Positions 11,730-24,836 of a DNA stretch of 64,000 nucleotides are shown here, one piece after another; the first letter of the stretch is position 1, and each line of letters begins with the position of its first letter. Under the pieces are notes generated by a model. That model saw only the letters and a program-made list of their open reading frames with translations, was not told where the DNA came from and ran no database searches. This DNA is from Tetracentron sinense. Taxonomy: Eukaryota > Streptophyta > Magnoliopsida > Trochodendrales > Trochodendraceae. Location of the stretch: contig CM026574.1 of the NCBI GenBank assembly GCA_015143295.1, forward strand, positions 13,766,938 to 13,830,937. The letters are read 5' to 3'. Both the position numbers and the translations under genes were made by a program.

Positions 11730-14404
11730 AAACCTGTTCAGCCCATCACCTAGCCGCCGGTGTGCCACCCAGAGCAGTGCCTTCACTAGCTCATCTGAAG
11801 AAGGAGGCATGAAAATAAGATGCTGAGTTTGGTTGATCAAAACCAAGCCGAGTCTAAGTCTGTCTTAGCTAGGATTTCTTTCCTGTAAGAATCGGCCATA
11901 GTGGCCCTGTACGAGTCCAGTCAAACTCTTTCAATTCAATAAAATCACTTGTTTTTTAAGAGTTTCATCTCCATACTTGTATAGCTTAGTTGAATGCTTC
12001 CTAAGCTTATCTGCCTTAACAAGAGATCACCTAAACAGATAATCAAACCCATAATCCCCAAGGGTAAAATACGATAAAAAGTAGAATTCTCATCTAGGAA
12101 CCTTGTCTTATACAGAGCCAGGTAGCAACTCTGAATGCAAAGGTCAAGACCTCGCCGCGCTAGGGGCAGGGGGCAATCAAAAGCAAGGGGCAAGCCCATC
12201 TCTGGTCATCCGACGTAATCTCCAATCAAAGCTCCCCCAAGACAATGCTTGGAGCAGAGAGCAACTTGAAGCAGAGCTGACACCTAAACAAGTGACTGAC
12301 AACTGTGGGAAAAGCTGCACAAATTTACTTGGGGCAAATGCCTCACTCGAGAAAGCAAGGGGCAATATCGGACTGACCATCGGATCCCGAACCAATCAAA
12401 TGGGCAAAATCAAACTACAATGCTTATGGTCTTGTCTGATAACGCTTGCACTTTCAGGAAATGACAGTAAGCGATCTTTGGCACCCCTTCATCTCTTTCA
12501 ATGTAAACCCGTTTTACAGATAAATAAAATCCACTAGTTAGCCCATTTGAACCAACCAGCCTTCCTTTTATATAGCTTTTTCAGGGACACCCTCCCTTGC
12601 CAATCTATGGCATTTGCCTGAACTATGTCATTATCTGATCCTGTAAAGGATACGTAGGCAACCTGACAAATCAGATGCGGTCATTAAAGGTAATCATACA
12701 TCCCCCAATCTCTCCTATGCAGAGTCCAAACATCCCCAGTGGAGCCAAAGTCTCTCTAAAACCTCTTCCCATAGAGTCCAGTAGAGCAAAAATCATCTCA
12801 ACTTCCCCAGTCGAGTTGACTCTCAAGGGAACAAAAATTTCTATCAAAGGAAAACCCAAAATAGAACTGGAAACATTTTCAAGAGTCAGAGACTCCCTAC
12901 AAAGACAACCTCTCCGGACTCTACTCCTAGCAGAAACCTTTCAGGGACAATCTCTCTCGAAAAACCATCCCCAAGTAGAGACAACCTCTCTCAAATTTCC
13001 AAAAAAAATATATATATAAACTCCACTGGAAATCCAAAAGTACAAATCCTCAGGAGAGTACAATAGAAGAGATCCCCAAAAGAGTTGCAAAGGAGAAATC
13101 TCAGGGTGTCCCAAACTTCGGTCCCTCAGCCTACATTTCATCCTATCACAGGTCTTCCTAGATCCCCTAGAGACTGGAAGTGCAAATAGCTTATCATGCA
13201 AGTATCCAAAAGCAAGATACCAATATCCAAGGCAACGGGAACAGAACTCCGTTCAAATCCATTGCGGGTCCAATGAAAACCAGAAATGACATTGGTATGC
13301 AAAAATTACGCGAACCCCAGACCTGGTCTCGAGACTAAGGGCAAAAAAGGAAAGAAAACTTATCGGCTTCGCAGGGATGAGAAAAATCGGCAACGGCCTC
13401 ATTGCGCAAAAGTTATGCAAATCCCATGACTTGGTTATTCCAAAAATAAAAAAGGGAGAAAAGTTGAAGAGCAGTTTAGTAACAAAATCCGGCAACAATA
13501 AGGCTCACCGAACTCCTGACATTCCCCTGTAGGTCACTAACAAATGGCCCAGAGAAACAGATCCCCTGATAATAGCCTCCAGCAGAGCTCAATTCCCCAA
13601 CAGACGGCTGATAATCTCCAACAAAGTACCACTCCCAGCAGATCATCAGCAATGGTCCACAACAGGGGCACATTCCCCAGCGGATCCCTAGTAGAAGCCT
13701 CCAATTGCTCTCTACAAACATTCTCTCTTGCAAGAATCTAAAAGCATCCAGTTTGCTTTTCAATAAACTTCTCTCCAGCCGGAATACTCAATCAGTAGCG
13801 AGGCAGAGCAATTCTTATTGGCAAAGCGACCCCAAGTCCTCGGCAAAGCCCGACTCCGCAAGATACAAAACATGACTTTATTAATGTCACAACAGGACAA
13901 ATTTGTTTAGCATCGTACTCTACTCCTAAGGACAAAATCCGTTCACCCTGTGAAAGTGATCTCCTTATTAAACCACATAAGTGGACGAAGCATTCAACTT
14001 CAAATCCTGAGTCTCCTTGTCACCACCAGAGTTCCTATACTCGTCGGATCAACCATCCTCGAAGTCTCCCGAGTCTGTCAAATCCTGTGACATCTCTCAA
14101 TCACCGCCAGAGTCCCAATACTTACCAGGTCAATCACTTTTTAAGTGTCTATCCACCGGCTTGGCCAGGTCAAATAGAATTCAGCAATTGCCCAAGATGC
14201 ATCACGGTCCCAGCAAGAAGCGAGAGCAAGAACGAATGCCTCCTGAATCTTCAAACAATGAAGGACTGGTCTCCAAGAGTGAGTCATATACCCAGCCCTT
14301 CTTCAACCTGCATGCCATACCAGGGAAACCTGGATTAGTTGAGCCTTCCATGCATCAGCATAGTTCAAGTCGTGCATGCCATACACTAAACAAAGTTGCA
14401 CATT
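11730..14404. other. Retrotransposon non-coding internal region (pol missing)
   Basis: No gene recognised. Open frames here (for example 12103-12537 and 12675-13019) have no domain signature and are rich in Ser/Pro/Gln. A ggatacgtaggcaacctgac block at 12649-12668 resembles the conserved word found in Tat-lineage elements. Degenerate direct repeats of ccccagtagag and cctctctc type fill 12.7-13.7 kb. Confidence 0.5.
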
Positions 14405-14760
14405 AGTGGCACACACTTAATTGAGTTTCACATAATGCACTCAAGCTAATCAAATCCATCTGCACACTAGTGGTATACACTCAATCGAGTCGCACATAAT
14501 GCACTTTAGCTAATCAAATCCAGCTGCACACTAGTGGTATACACTCAATCGAGTCGCACATAATGCACTTTAGCTAATCAAATCCAGCTGCACACCAGTT
14601 GCACACACTCAATTGAGTCACACAGAATGCACTCTAACTACTCAAATCCAACTGCACACTAGTTGCACACACTCAATAGAGTCACACATAATGCACTCTA
14701 GCTAATAAAATCCAGCTGCACACTAGTTGCACACACTCAATCAAGTCACTCCCTGCACTC
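14405..14760. repeat. 64-bp tandem repeat, about five copies
   Basis: The word cactcaat recurs at 14478, 14542, 14606 and 14670, exactly 64 bases apart, each followed by gagtcrcac, ataatgcact and a ctgcacacyagt block. It lies in the element's 3' internal region. Confidence 0.9.
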
Positions 14761-15059
14761 AAGCTAGCTGCATTCAAGTTTCACATTGGACTCTAGCTAT
14801 ACACAATCAAGTTGCACTCATTACATCCTAGCTACATATTAGTTGCACACAAGGTGAAAGCCTCATCCAATACATTAAAGGCACCCAACACATTGCACTT
14901 TAATCACATGTACTTAATCAAGTCATCACTATAGTTGCGTACCTGTTGCTTCTCAACATTATTTCAAACATCATCAAAATCCAGTGCCTTTCGGTCATAT
15001 CAACATCAATCCAACAAGTGCCTCCAGGCCATGCCTCAAATATTTGAACTTTTTGTAGA

Positions 15060-16870
15060 TACCTTTATAGTGTACTCCACCCGACATCCTGTGTGTACCT
15101 TTACAGTGTACACCACCCACATGTCTCCTCTATGACACCCCCGTGTGTCCTGGGCATCCTACGTGAGCATCGACATAACTCACTTTGTCGACACCTCGCA
15201 TGCCCGACATCACGCGTGTACCTTTATAGTGTACACAACCCGCATGCCTGACATCCTGCGCGTACCTTTACAGTGTACACCACCCGCATGTCCCCTTTGT
15301 GACACCCCGTGTGTCCTGGGCATCCCAGGTGAGCGTCAACATAACACACTTTTTCGACACCTCGCATGCCCGATATCTTGTGTGTACCTTGACAGTGTAC
15401 ACCACCCGCATGTTCCCTTTGTGACATCCCTGTGTGTCCTGGGCATCCTAGGTGAGCATCAACATAACACACTTTATCGACACCTCGCATGCCTGATATC
15501 CTACGTGTACCTTTACAGTGTACACCACCCACATGTCCCCTTTGTGACACTCCAGTGTGTCCTGGGCATCCCAGGTGAGCGCCGACATAACACACTTTGT
15601 CGACACCTCGAATGCCAGATATCCTGCGTGTACCTTTACAGTGTACACCACCTGCATGACTCCTTTGTGATACCCCGTGTGTTCTGAATATCTCAGGTGA
15701 GCGTCGACATAACCCACTTTGTCGACACTTCGCATGCCCAACACCCGCGTGTAACATTATAGTGTACACCACCCGCATATCCCCTTTGTGACACCCCCGT
15801 GTGTCTTGGGCACCCAAGTGAGCGTCGACATAACCCACTTTATCGACACTTCGCATGCCCGATACCCGCGTGTACCATTACAGTGTACACCACCCGCATG
15901 TCCCCTTTGTGACACACCCAGGTGTCCTGGGCATCCCAGGTGAGCGTTGACATAACCCACTCTATCAACACCTCGAGCGCCCGACATCCTGCGTGTACCT
16001 TTACAGTGTGCACCACCGACATGTCCCATTTGTGACACCCCCGTGCGTCCTATGAATCCCAGGTGAGCGTCGACATAACACACTTTGTCGACACCTCGCA
16101 TGCCCGATATCCTGTGTGTATCTTGATAGTGTACACCACCCGCATGTCCCCTTTGTGACACCCCCATGTGTCTCGGGCATCTCAGGTGAGCGTTGACATG
16201 ACTCACTTTGTCGACACCTCACATGCTCGACATCCCGTGTGCACCTTTACAGTATACACCACCCGCATATCCCCTCTATGACACCCCCGTGTGCCCTGGG
16301 CATCCTAGGTGGGCATCGACATAACTCACTTTGTCGACACCTCACATACTCGACATCCCGCGTGACCTTTACATTGTACATCACCCGCATGTCCCCTTTG
16401 TGACACCCTCGTGTGTCCTGGGCATCCCAGGTGAGCGTCGACATAACACACTTTGTCAACACCTCGAATGTCCGACATCCCGTGTGTACCTTCACAGTGT
16501 ACACCACCCGCATGTCCCGTTATTGACACCCCTGTGTGTCTTTAGCATCCCAGGGGAGAGTCGACATAACACACTTTGTCGACACCTCGCATGCCTAACA
16601 TCTTGTGTATAACTTTACAGTGTACACCATCCGTATGTCCCCTTTGTGACACCACTGTGTGTCTTGGGCATGCCAGGTGAGCGTCGACATAACAAACTTT
16701 GTTGACACCTCGCATGCCCAACATCCCGCGTGCACCTTTACAGTGTGCACCACCTGCTTGTCCTCCTCTTCGACACCCCATGTGTCCTTAGCATCCCAGG
16801 TGAGCGTCGACATAACAAACTTTATCGATACCTCGAATGCCCAACACCCTCGTGCGTTCTAGACAGCCCA
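15060..16870. repeat. ~121-bp tandem array, about 14 copies
   Basis: Each unit holds tacagtgtacaccacccgca, tcccctttgtgacaccc, gtgtcctgggcatcccaggt and gtcgacacctcgcatgcc. Units repeat every 120-123 bases from about 15.14 to 16.87 kb, with one longer first interval. The period is not a multiple of three, so the long open frames on both strands shift between copies. Such tandem arrays in the 3' internal part are typical of Ogre-type elements and can seed satellite DNA. Confidence 0.9.
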
Positions 16871-17150
16871 TGTGTCCTCTGATTGATTCGGTTAATATAC
16901 CTCGGGGAACACTGTTTTGATCAATCCCCATCACCGCTTCCGAGCGACACTTTCTTTTGGCCAGCGCCTCAGGGTCACGCCGTCCCTGCAATCATTTCCT
17001 TCCCCAACTACTTGCTATCTCTTAGCCGTAGTCTTCATCACTTCACCACAATCACCATTTGCACAGCATGCATCATTCCTAACATCCATCTCGGTGTAAA
17101 AATAGGATATTTCCAGTCTTTGCCATTCAATCGTCATCCTGGCACTCTCC

Positions 17151-17166
17151 AGCAAAGAGGGGCAGC
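17151..17166 (+). promoter_or_regulatory. Polypurine tract
   Basis: agcaaagaggggcagc directly precedes the 3' LTR, the place where plus-strand DNA synthesis is primed. Confidence 0.65.
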
Positions 17167-20100
17167 TATAAGCACACAATTTTAACACTCTACTTAACCA
17201 TGGTTAACCTTTTTTAACCATGATTGTCCCCGGCCAAACCCTAGTAGCCCTAGGTAGACCGTAACCCAAGCCCTAGTAGCCCTAGATAAACCCCAACCCT
17301 AAACCCTAGGCTAACCCTAGCTAAAACCTTAGAATCTGAGCTATATGGGCTTAAGGCTCATTCCAATTAATCAAACCCCTAAGCCCTAGTCTAACCTTAG
17401 GCTAACCCTAGCTAAACCTGAGATCTAACCCTAGATTAACCCTAGACTTAGCCCTAGGCCTAACCCTAGTCCTAAACCTTAGGTCTACCCTAAGCTAAAA
17501 CTCCATGGACTCAAGGCCCATTTAGGATTTTAATTTTAAAAAAAGGAAAAACAAAAAAAGTCCATGGCCTTTTGGGATCTTAGGGTGGGACCCACCTAAA
17601 AAAAAAAGAAAAAAAAGAGGGGAGTTTGAAATTTTGGGCCCTAACCCCATGTGGCAGGGCCCACATGCGGGTTGGCCCAAATTAACAAACCAAGTAAAAA
17701 CAAAAAAAAAAAAAAAAAAACAATTTTTTTTTACTATTCATCTTCTTCCCCAGGCAGGCCAGCGTACCAGCTGCTGCCCTGCTCCATCCCAGCTGCCTCC
17801 CGACCACCTGGCTACTCCAGCCTTTGTCCCCCACGCCTAGGGGTTCCCTCATCCTTATCCCTTCCCCTTCTCTCACCACCGACCACTGTTTGGAGGGGAG
17901 ATTTTCAAAAAAAAAAACCCTGTACATAGTTACTGTAGTAGCTCAGCCACTCCACTATATCTCCTTCTCCACCCCTTATCTTGCCCTTTAGAGTATCTCC
18001 CTACTCCCCTAGGCCCTCCTCAAATCCCTCAGGCATGAACCACCACCACCCACTGTTTCAACAACCTCTTTTGTTTTAAAAAAAAACAGTTGAGAGAGAG
18101 AAAGCTCCGCCCCTCACTCCAGTCCACTCCAGCCCCTGAGTCCCACCGTGAGTGATGCCCAAGGCCCTCCCTGAGCTCTATTACAGCAGCACCATCTCTA
18201 TTGGATCCCAAACCGAGAGGGTATACACCTCCCTTTTCTATTGTCTTCATTGCTTTATTATCACCATTGTAAGGGACCCCTGGACCCATTCCAGGGGTCC
18301 CATATCGCCTTTTTATTTTTTATAATTCAGTAGGATAGTTCACCTGGGACAGTAACCCCCTACCTTAACAGTAGGCATGGGGAAGCTTCCCTTGTGATAC
18401 AGCCAAGGGATCACCACCCCCATCACCACAGTGTGCATAGTAGCCTTCCTAGACGTCTGGGGGGTCCTCAATCCTTGAGGAACCCCCTGGATTGTCACTG
18501 GTCTACACCCCAGCAAGCCACAAGAAAAAAAATTTGAAAATTTTTTTTTGGGAAAACCGTTTCAGGCAGCCATTTGTAACTGTGGTTTAACCATGGTTAG
18601 ACTCCTCACACGTAGGACTTCCCCCCGTGTAGTTTTGGCCTCCAACTCACCCATTAACCGTGGTTGAATCGACCCCAAAGTGGGGTCGACAATCTGAAAA
18701 ACAGTTTGGCGGTGCAACTTTGAGCTTTTGTGGGGCCCACATATGGCTTCGTCTTGGGCCCCACAAGAGCCCAAATTGTTCACCACATGGCAGACTTTGT
18801 AACAGTGATCTCGGATCCCCCACGGGTTGAGCCAATTAGCGAAAAATCGTCGCAAAGCTTGTGACAAATCTGTTTGGTTTCCTTTTTTAAAAAACGTCAT
18901 TTTACGTGAAGTTCAATGAGGCAACTTTGGACCTCTGTCGAGCCCATACTCGACCTTCCCTTGGGTCCCACAATGGCTCAAAATGTTCACTGGACTTCAG
19001 CCTACCCACTGATAGTCTCGGTTTTCCATGGTTCTCTCGTTAACCATGGTTAAACCCGCGTAGCTGTGGTTAAAAATGAAACAATTCTTTGGGTTTTTTT
19101 TGTATTTGTTAGACTTTGTGGGATCCCAGACAGGGTAGGAGGCTAGTCTAGGCCCTACCATAGACCCTGGGCCCACTCTTGACCCAACCGGACCCTTAAC
19201 CATGATTAAACTCACCCGTGGTTAACCCTTAATCATGGTTAAGCAGCCCATGAACTCAAAATTTTTTGGAAAAATCAGCAAATATTCATAAATATTCTCT
19301 AAAATCCAGAATTGTCCTCTAGGAAAATTTTTGTTTTAGTTAGACCCCTTAACCATGGTTAAACATTATGTTTGATTAACTTTTAACCATGGTTAAGCAG
19401 TCCTTAACCATAAAAAATCTGAAAAAATACTCAAAAATTCCAAAATAATCTGAGAAGCTCAAAAATGGTCTTACTCGGCCATTTAACCATGGCTAAGACC
19501 CTTAAGCATGATGACCTTCCTCCCTTTAATCGTGGTTAAGCATCCTTAACCACTGGGAAAAACCTGTAAAAATCTGAAAAGAATTAGAAAAATATAAAAA
19601 AATCAAAAATATTGATATTGGACCTTTTAACTATGGTTGGCACCCCTAACTATGGTTAATCACCTACTTAACCCCGGTTAACAACCCTAACCCTTGGTTA
19701 AGACACCTTGGGCCTACCAGGCCTCACCATTTGGCCTATCGGACCTAACCCTAGTCTACCGAACTTACCTTAGGCCTACTGGGCCAAACCAGCCTACCGG
19801 GCTTCGCCCTCGGCCTACCGGGCCCAACCCTAGTCTACCGGACTTACCTTAGGCCTATCGGACCCAAACTATGCACTTTGACTAACCTCGGTCAACCCAA
19901 CCCTAGTCTACTGGACTAGGCCCACTAGCCACCCTTGGTGCACACAGACACCCCCAGCCTTGGCACGGGCTCATGTGCCAGAATTACACTCGGTCTGATC
20001 TCATCCCAATATGAGTGCGTAGGCAGCTAAACCCGGGTTCGACCCTAATCTAGGATTTTCTCCTTCTTGGATTAGCATTACATTGAACACTAAGACATTT

Positions 20101-20335
20101 AATTAAAATTGAGCTTAATTTGGCTTAACCCTAGCAAGTTGGGAACCACTGAAAAGTGGAAGTGCTGGGGTGCCTAACCCCTTCCCCGGACTAAACCGAA
20201 CCTCTTACCCTAATCTTAATCGCAGACCAAGATCTTATCCAAGTCCCGGAGACTTATCCCTTCTAAATGAATAGGTGACAACTCTAGACTCACCCGTGAG
20301 ATCAAATCAGGGTTTCCCCGAAGCGCGCGCTCACA
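17167..20335 (+). repeat. 3' LTR of the 15.9-kb element
   Basis: It starts TATAAGCAC (one change from the 5' copy) and ends GCGCTCACA before the CAAGC duplication. It is collinear with 4414-7553. A ~45-base duplication of the ccctagtagccctag region near 17240-17290 is seen only here. TTAACCATGGTTAA occurs at 19040-19053, 19349-19362 and 19383-19396. Confidence 0.88.
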
Positions 20336-20340
20336 CAAGC

Positions 20341-21855
20341 CCTATGCTTAAGGGCAGTAGATGCCACCCACCCTAAATAAATATCATAAAAAATAAGAAA
20401 TTAGAATATTTATCAAAATTTTTATTGAATTATAAATAGAGGGTGTCAACAGTCTGGGTCAGGCCATACCCATTTATTTAAAAAAAAATGGGCATTGCCA
20501 GGTTGTGCACAGCCCAACACATATAGAAGTACACTATATTAGGCCTCAGGCCTAAGACTCCAAGCTTAGGTTCGCCCAACTATTTAATTGAATCGTGGGG
20601 AAGCTTGCCCATTGATACCTTTAATTGTTAATTTAAGAAATCAGATAACTTAATTGAAAATACAAAAATTAGGGTGGTGAATTCTTTTTACATGGATTCT
20701 CTATTTTACCATGTGTTAGCAATCTCCATGGTGTCGGCACCTTTAAGAGTATTAGTACACATTCTTGTACAAGTATAAATTCATTGTAATATATAAGTCT
20801 AGTAATAGAGATAAATTAAGTTAGAGCTTAATTAATGTGAAAAATAAGGTAGGGAAAGTACATATGGGGAATAATTCATTGTGTGTGTGTGTGGCTCTGC
20901 CTAAAAACTCTTATGTTATATTAAGGTGAGTTCATTATGGAGACATATAGCAAAAACATTAACACAATTGGAGATGTGTAGCTCATTCAGTCGGCTTAAT
21001 TTTGTGTCATGTGTCTCCCAATGGACCTATCTTGACATCCAATGATGGGAACCCTTACAAACATGCCGCATGTTGAGATTTTATAAGGGACTCTAACTAG
21101 ACCATCTAGTGAGGTCGCTAATGATGAGAGAAATTTCCATTTTATATATCTATCTATCTATATTAATTAATATTATATGCCGGTTGGTTCTACGTGGCAT
21201 ATCTCATTAGTCTCTATTATCTATTACGGTTGATGCCACGTGTCTATTAACATGACAGCTACTATTTAATTTATCCAACAAGAATACACCATGTCATCCT
21301 TTTAATTATTATTCATTTTTCCCAATTAAGTGATATGTTAAATGTTCACCTTCACCCTTTCAAATTCTATTATTTAGCTCTTCAAATTTCACTCCTCTAA
21401 TTAGAATTAATTAAGTTGTAACATTTAAATTATTAAAAATATGAATCTTAAGGGTCTCTTTTTTCTTCCATCCACATCCTCTTTTTTTAACTATAATTTA
21501 TTAAATTATAACATATACCATCCTCACATTTTTTGACTCTTGGTCTTCCTTCTCCCTAATCCCCTATAAATAGTAGACAAATCCACAAGAGAATTTTTAT
21601 TCTCAAACATGCAAAGGTTTGGCATGTCTTATGCACTTCAGTTATTATAGTTCACTAAGGAAGTTTTTCCTAAACATTTGAGCATTTAGAGTGGAAATCA
21701 TAAGAGGTTTGCTTTTTATGATTACTATTGGGAAGTTCTTGAGTCTGAGCACATTCTACATGAAGCTTTGGATGGGTATTGTGCATTTTAGGCACTATTT
21801 TAGGTCTTCTATTTTGCTTTTGCAGTAACGATTTGAAATAACATGTATTATCCTA
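20341..21855. other. AT-rich intergenic region
   Basis: No gene seen. Contains a short (GT)n tract near 20881-20893 and a tatctatctatcta tract near 21147-21162. Confidence 0.5.
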
Positions 21856-22599
21856 TGACGTCCCGAACCAGCGCCTAAGGAATCATATTCCGAGATGCGT
21901 ACCTGTTCCTCATAACTAAGCATGAGGAAGACTATACCCACGAAAATACGAAAATTTTCAAACTTTTATTCAAAAGCCTACATAAGCAATAATAACTGGT
22001 TATCACAATAGCCCATCATCAGCAAATATGTTACCTTACTAGCTACAGTAGCTTTTATTTTTAGCGCTACAAATACGCCGGTACACTTTCCAAAATCTAT
22101 CAAGCGTAGTTCCTTGCCAATTGACAACCACTTCAGAATTTAAAGACCTAAAATGAGGGGTGAGCTATAGATCCCAGCAAAATCCACAATCCATCTACAC
22201 TATTTTCCACATAATAATATCCATCAATAACGATTTATTATTACAGTTTAATTCTCATATTATAATAATTTGCAGAATAATAATATCAAAATTTGTGACC
22301 TGAGGTCACTCATGGCTATATCACCCGATTCGAGGTTTCCAACTTCCAAGTGTTTTCTATTGTCAAGTTCATCCAATCATTGTCCATAACACCAAGTTAC
22401 CGTCTTAGATAACCGCTCACACTCTATCGTTGAGTCCAAAGACTCGATCGACTGGGCTTTCCCTCATGTACAACCTCTATCCCTGAGTCAACTGACTCAA
22501 TTATCAACAAATTTGGACTTCTCCCGATTATGACCAATCCTTGGGTATGCCGACGCAATTAACCTTAAATTTGTATATTTCACACATAACCCGGGTCTT

Positions 22600-24235
22600 C
22601 ACCTGATGACTGTCAGGAACAACACATCTGACATAAGCCACTGTCAGGAACCACACCTTTGACATATCACATTCTGCCAGGAACAACACCTCTGATATGT
22701 CACACTCTGTCAGAAACAACACCTCTGACATATCACTTTATATTTTCCCACTGTGAAAACACTGGCTCACACAACCACATTTGCTAGGAAACGCATCTGA
22801 TTGCCAAGATACACATCTGATTGCTAGGATACACATCTAATCGTCAGGATACACATCTGATAGCCAAGAAACCCATCCGACCTGCCAGGAAAAGAAACTC
22901 ATCTGACATGCTAGGGATGCACCTCTGACTAACAGGAACCCAAAAATCTCATATTGAGCTATTCAAATAACTATACTTTGAGGACTTCTTACATAAGTCC
23001 TAGATACTCTCATAAAATAAAATTAAACTCTTATGTCTTCTTGAGAGTTGATCTTTAACTTGATCTTGAATCTTTAGATTTGGCTTTGATTGCAAGATCT
23101 TCTTTTCTTGTTTGAGATCCGACTTGGATTTGGGCATGATATTGAATCTTCATTTTACTAGGATCCAATAGATTGGGTTGTTCATTCTTTATGATGGCTT
23201 GGATAAGGTTGAATGACTTGCTTGAGTAGATCCATTTTGATTTGCCTTAAATGATTTCCACTTTTTTATGCCTAAAGTGATGTGCTAATGTTCTCATAAT
23301 CTGTATTTTTAAGAACACTTTGAAGAATCATTAATACCACAATTGTCATTCCATTATTATGTTATCATCAAAATTATTAACGGTAACCAAGGTTGTAACC
23401 TTGAGGCTGACAACACCTGACCGCCAGGAAACACCTCTCTGTCAGGAACACATCTGACATATCACTTTTTTAGTCATAACAACTTTGACATAACACCGTT
23501 GTCAAGCAACACATCTGATAACTAGGATACACATCTGATCGCCAGGATACCTATCTGATAGCCAGGAAACCCATCCGACTTGCCAGGAAAAGAAACTTAT
23601 CTGACATGCCAGGGATACACCTTTGACTAACAGGAAACTCCTGACCACCAAGAAATACCTGACTACCAGGAACACCTCTGATAATATAACTCTGTTAGGC
23701 AAAACACCTTTGACAGTATAGCCGTGTCAGGCAAAACACCTCTGACATGAAATCCTGTCAGGTACCACACATCTGACATCTCTTCCCGTCATGCATAACA
23801 CCTTTAACAATATAACTCTATCAGGCAAAACACCTCTGACTTCAAATCCTGTCAGACAGAACACCTCTGACAGTATAACCCTATCAGAAAAAAAACCTCT
23901 GACATCAAATAACTCTGTTAGGCAAAACACCTTTGACAGTATAACCCTATCAGGCAAAACACCTCTGACATCAAATCCTGTCAGGTACCACACATCTGAC
24001 ATCAAATCCTGTCATGCATAACATCTTTGACAATATAACTCTATCAAGCAAAACACCTCTGACATCAAATCCTGTCAGGCACAACAAATCTAGCATCAAA
24101 TCCTGTTAGATACAACACCTCTGACAGTATAACCCTATCAGAAAAAATACCTCTGACATCAAATCCTGTCAGGCACAACACATTTGACATCAAATCCTGT
24201 CAGGCACAACACCTCTAATAGTACAACGCTTAATT
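22600..24235. repeat. ~30-bp minisatellite blocks
   Basis: Two blocks (about 22605-22740 and 23405-24235) of degenerate units such as cacctctgacatcaaatcct followed by gtcaggcaaaa, alternating with cagtataaccctatcag variants. Open frames across them are by-products of the repeat. Confidence 0.8.
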
Positions 24236-24836
24236 TAACCTTTATTGGGATGTACATGCCTCTGCAGAACATCATCCCTCAAGGCAACCATCATAGGTCA
24301 TCACAGCATCTGTTGGGTGCATACCTACCGACATAGGCCAATGCCCCCTCAAGATAACATCATTGAATTCATAAACTCAATACATCAATAGGCCCGTAGA
24401 CCCCAATCAACCTTGGGCCCATAAGCCCAATGTCATCCTAACTCTCCCAACTATCAGCCACGAAGGAACCTTGGCTCTTAGTAGACCCACCTCTCCAGAC
24501 CTAATCAAAGAGGGACCACGGATAGCGTTTAACACATATTAGGTTTTCTAACCATAGAAAATCCCTAATTAATCCAAGTTTCGCTTGATTAATTGAATTA
24601 GTTGGGCCTCACGCCCGTGGACCAAGTCCGAGGGTATACCGGTTTTGGTGTGGAACATTACCTGACCAATGGACCATTTCATCGCCTTACCATGTCCAAA
24701 CAACATCACATCACACAAGGATTGTTCCGAGGTGGAACTTTACCAGGCCAATGGACCCTACCATTGCCTTTCAAGCGTCAAAATAACATCACATCACGCA
24801 TAGAAAAGCCCAACCAGGCTTTCGGAAGACCACGTG

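Larger units (their letters stand above)
4414..20335 (+). mobile_element. Complete 15.9-kb Ogre/Tat-like LTR retrotransposon lacking recognisable pol
   Basis: Two long direct repeats (4414-7553 and 17167-20335) flank a 9.6-kb internal region. The whole is bracketed by the 5-bp duplication CAAGC (4409-4413 and 20336-20340). A primer-binding-like site follows the 5' LTR and a purine tract precedes the 3' LTR. Order: LTR, primer site, ORF1 remnant (8059-10001), gag remnant (11300-11729), non-coding spacer, 64-bp array (14405-14760), ~121-bp array (15060-16870), purine tract, LTR. I found no reverse transcriptase, RNase H, integrase or protease motif between 11.73 and 17.15 kb in any frame. The long LTRs, the extra ORF before gag and the gag zinc motif fit the Ogre/Tat group. 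It is best read as a non-autonomous derivative that depended on enzymes supplied elsewhere. Confidence 0.88.

Noticed and set aside
12103-13019. 144- and 114-codon frames as novel genes
   Set aside because: They lie in the non-coding interior of the retrotransposon, have competing frames on the opposite strand, and show no domain or codon signal.
15145-16862. Long open frames on both strands (up to 210 codons) with repeated Cys/His-rich peptides
   Set aside because: They come from the ~121-bp tandem array; the period is not divisible by three, the frames jump between units, and both strands are equally open.
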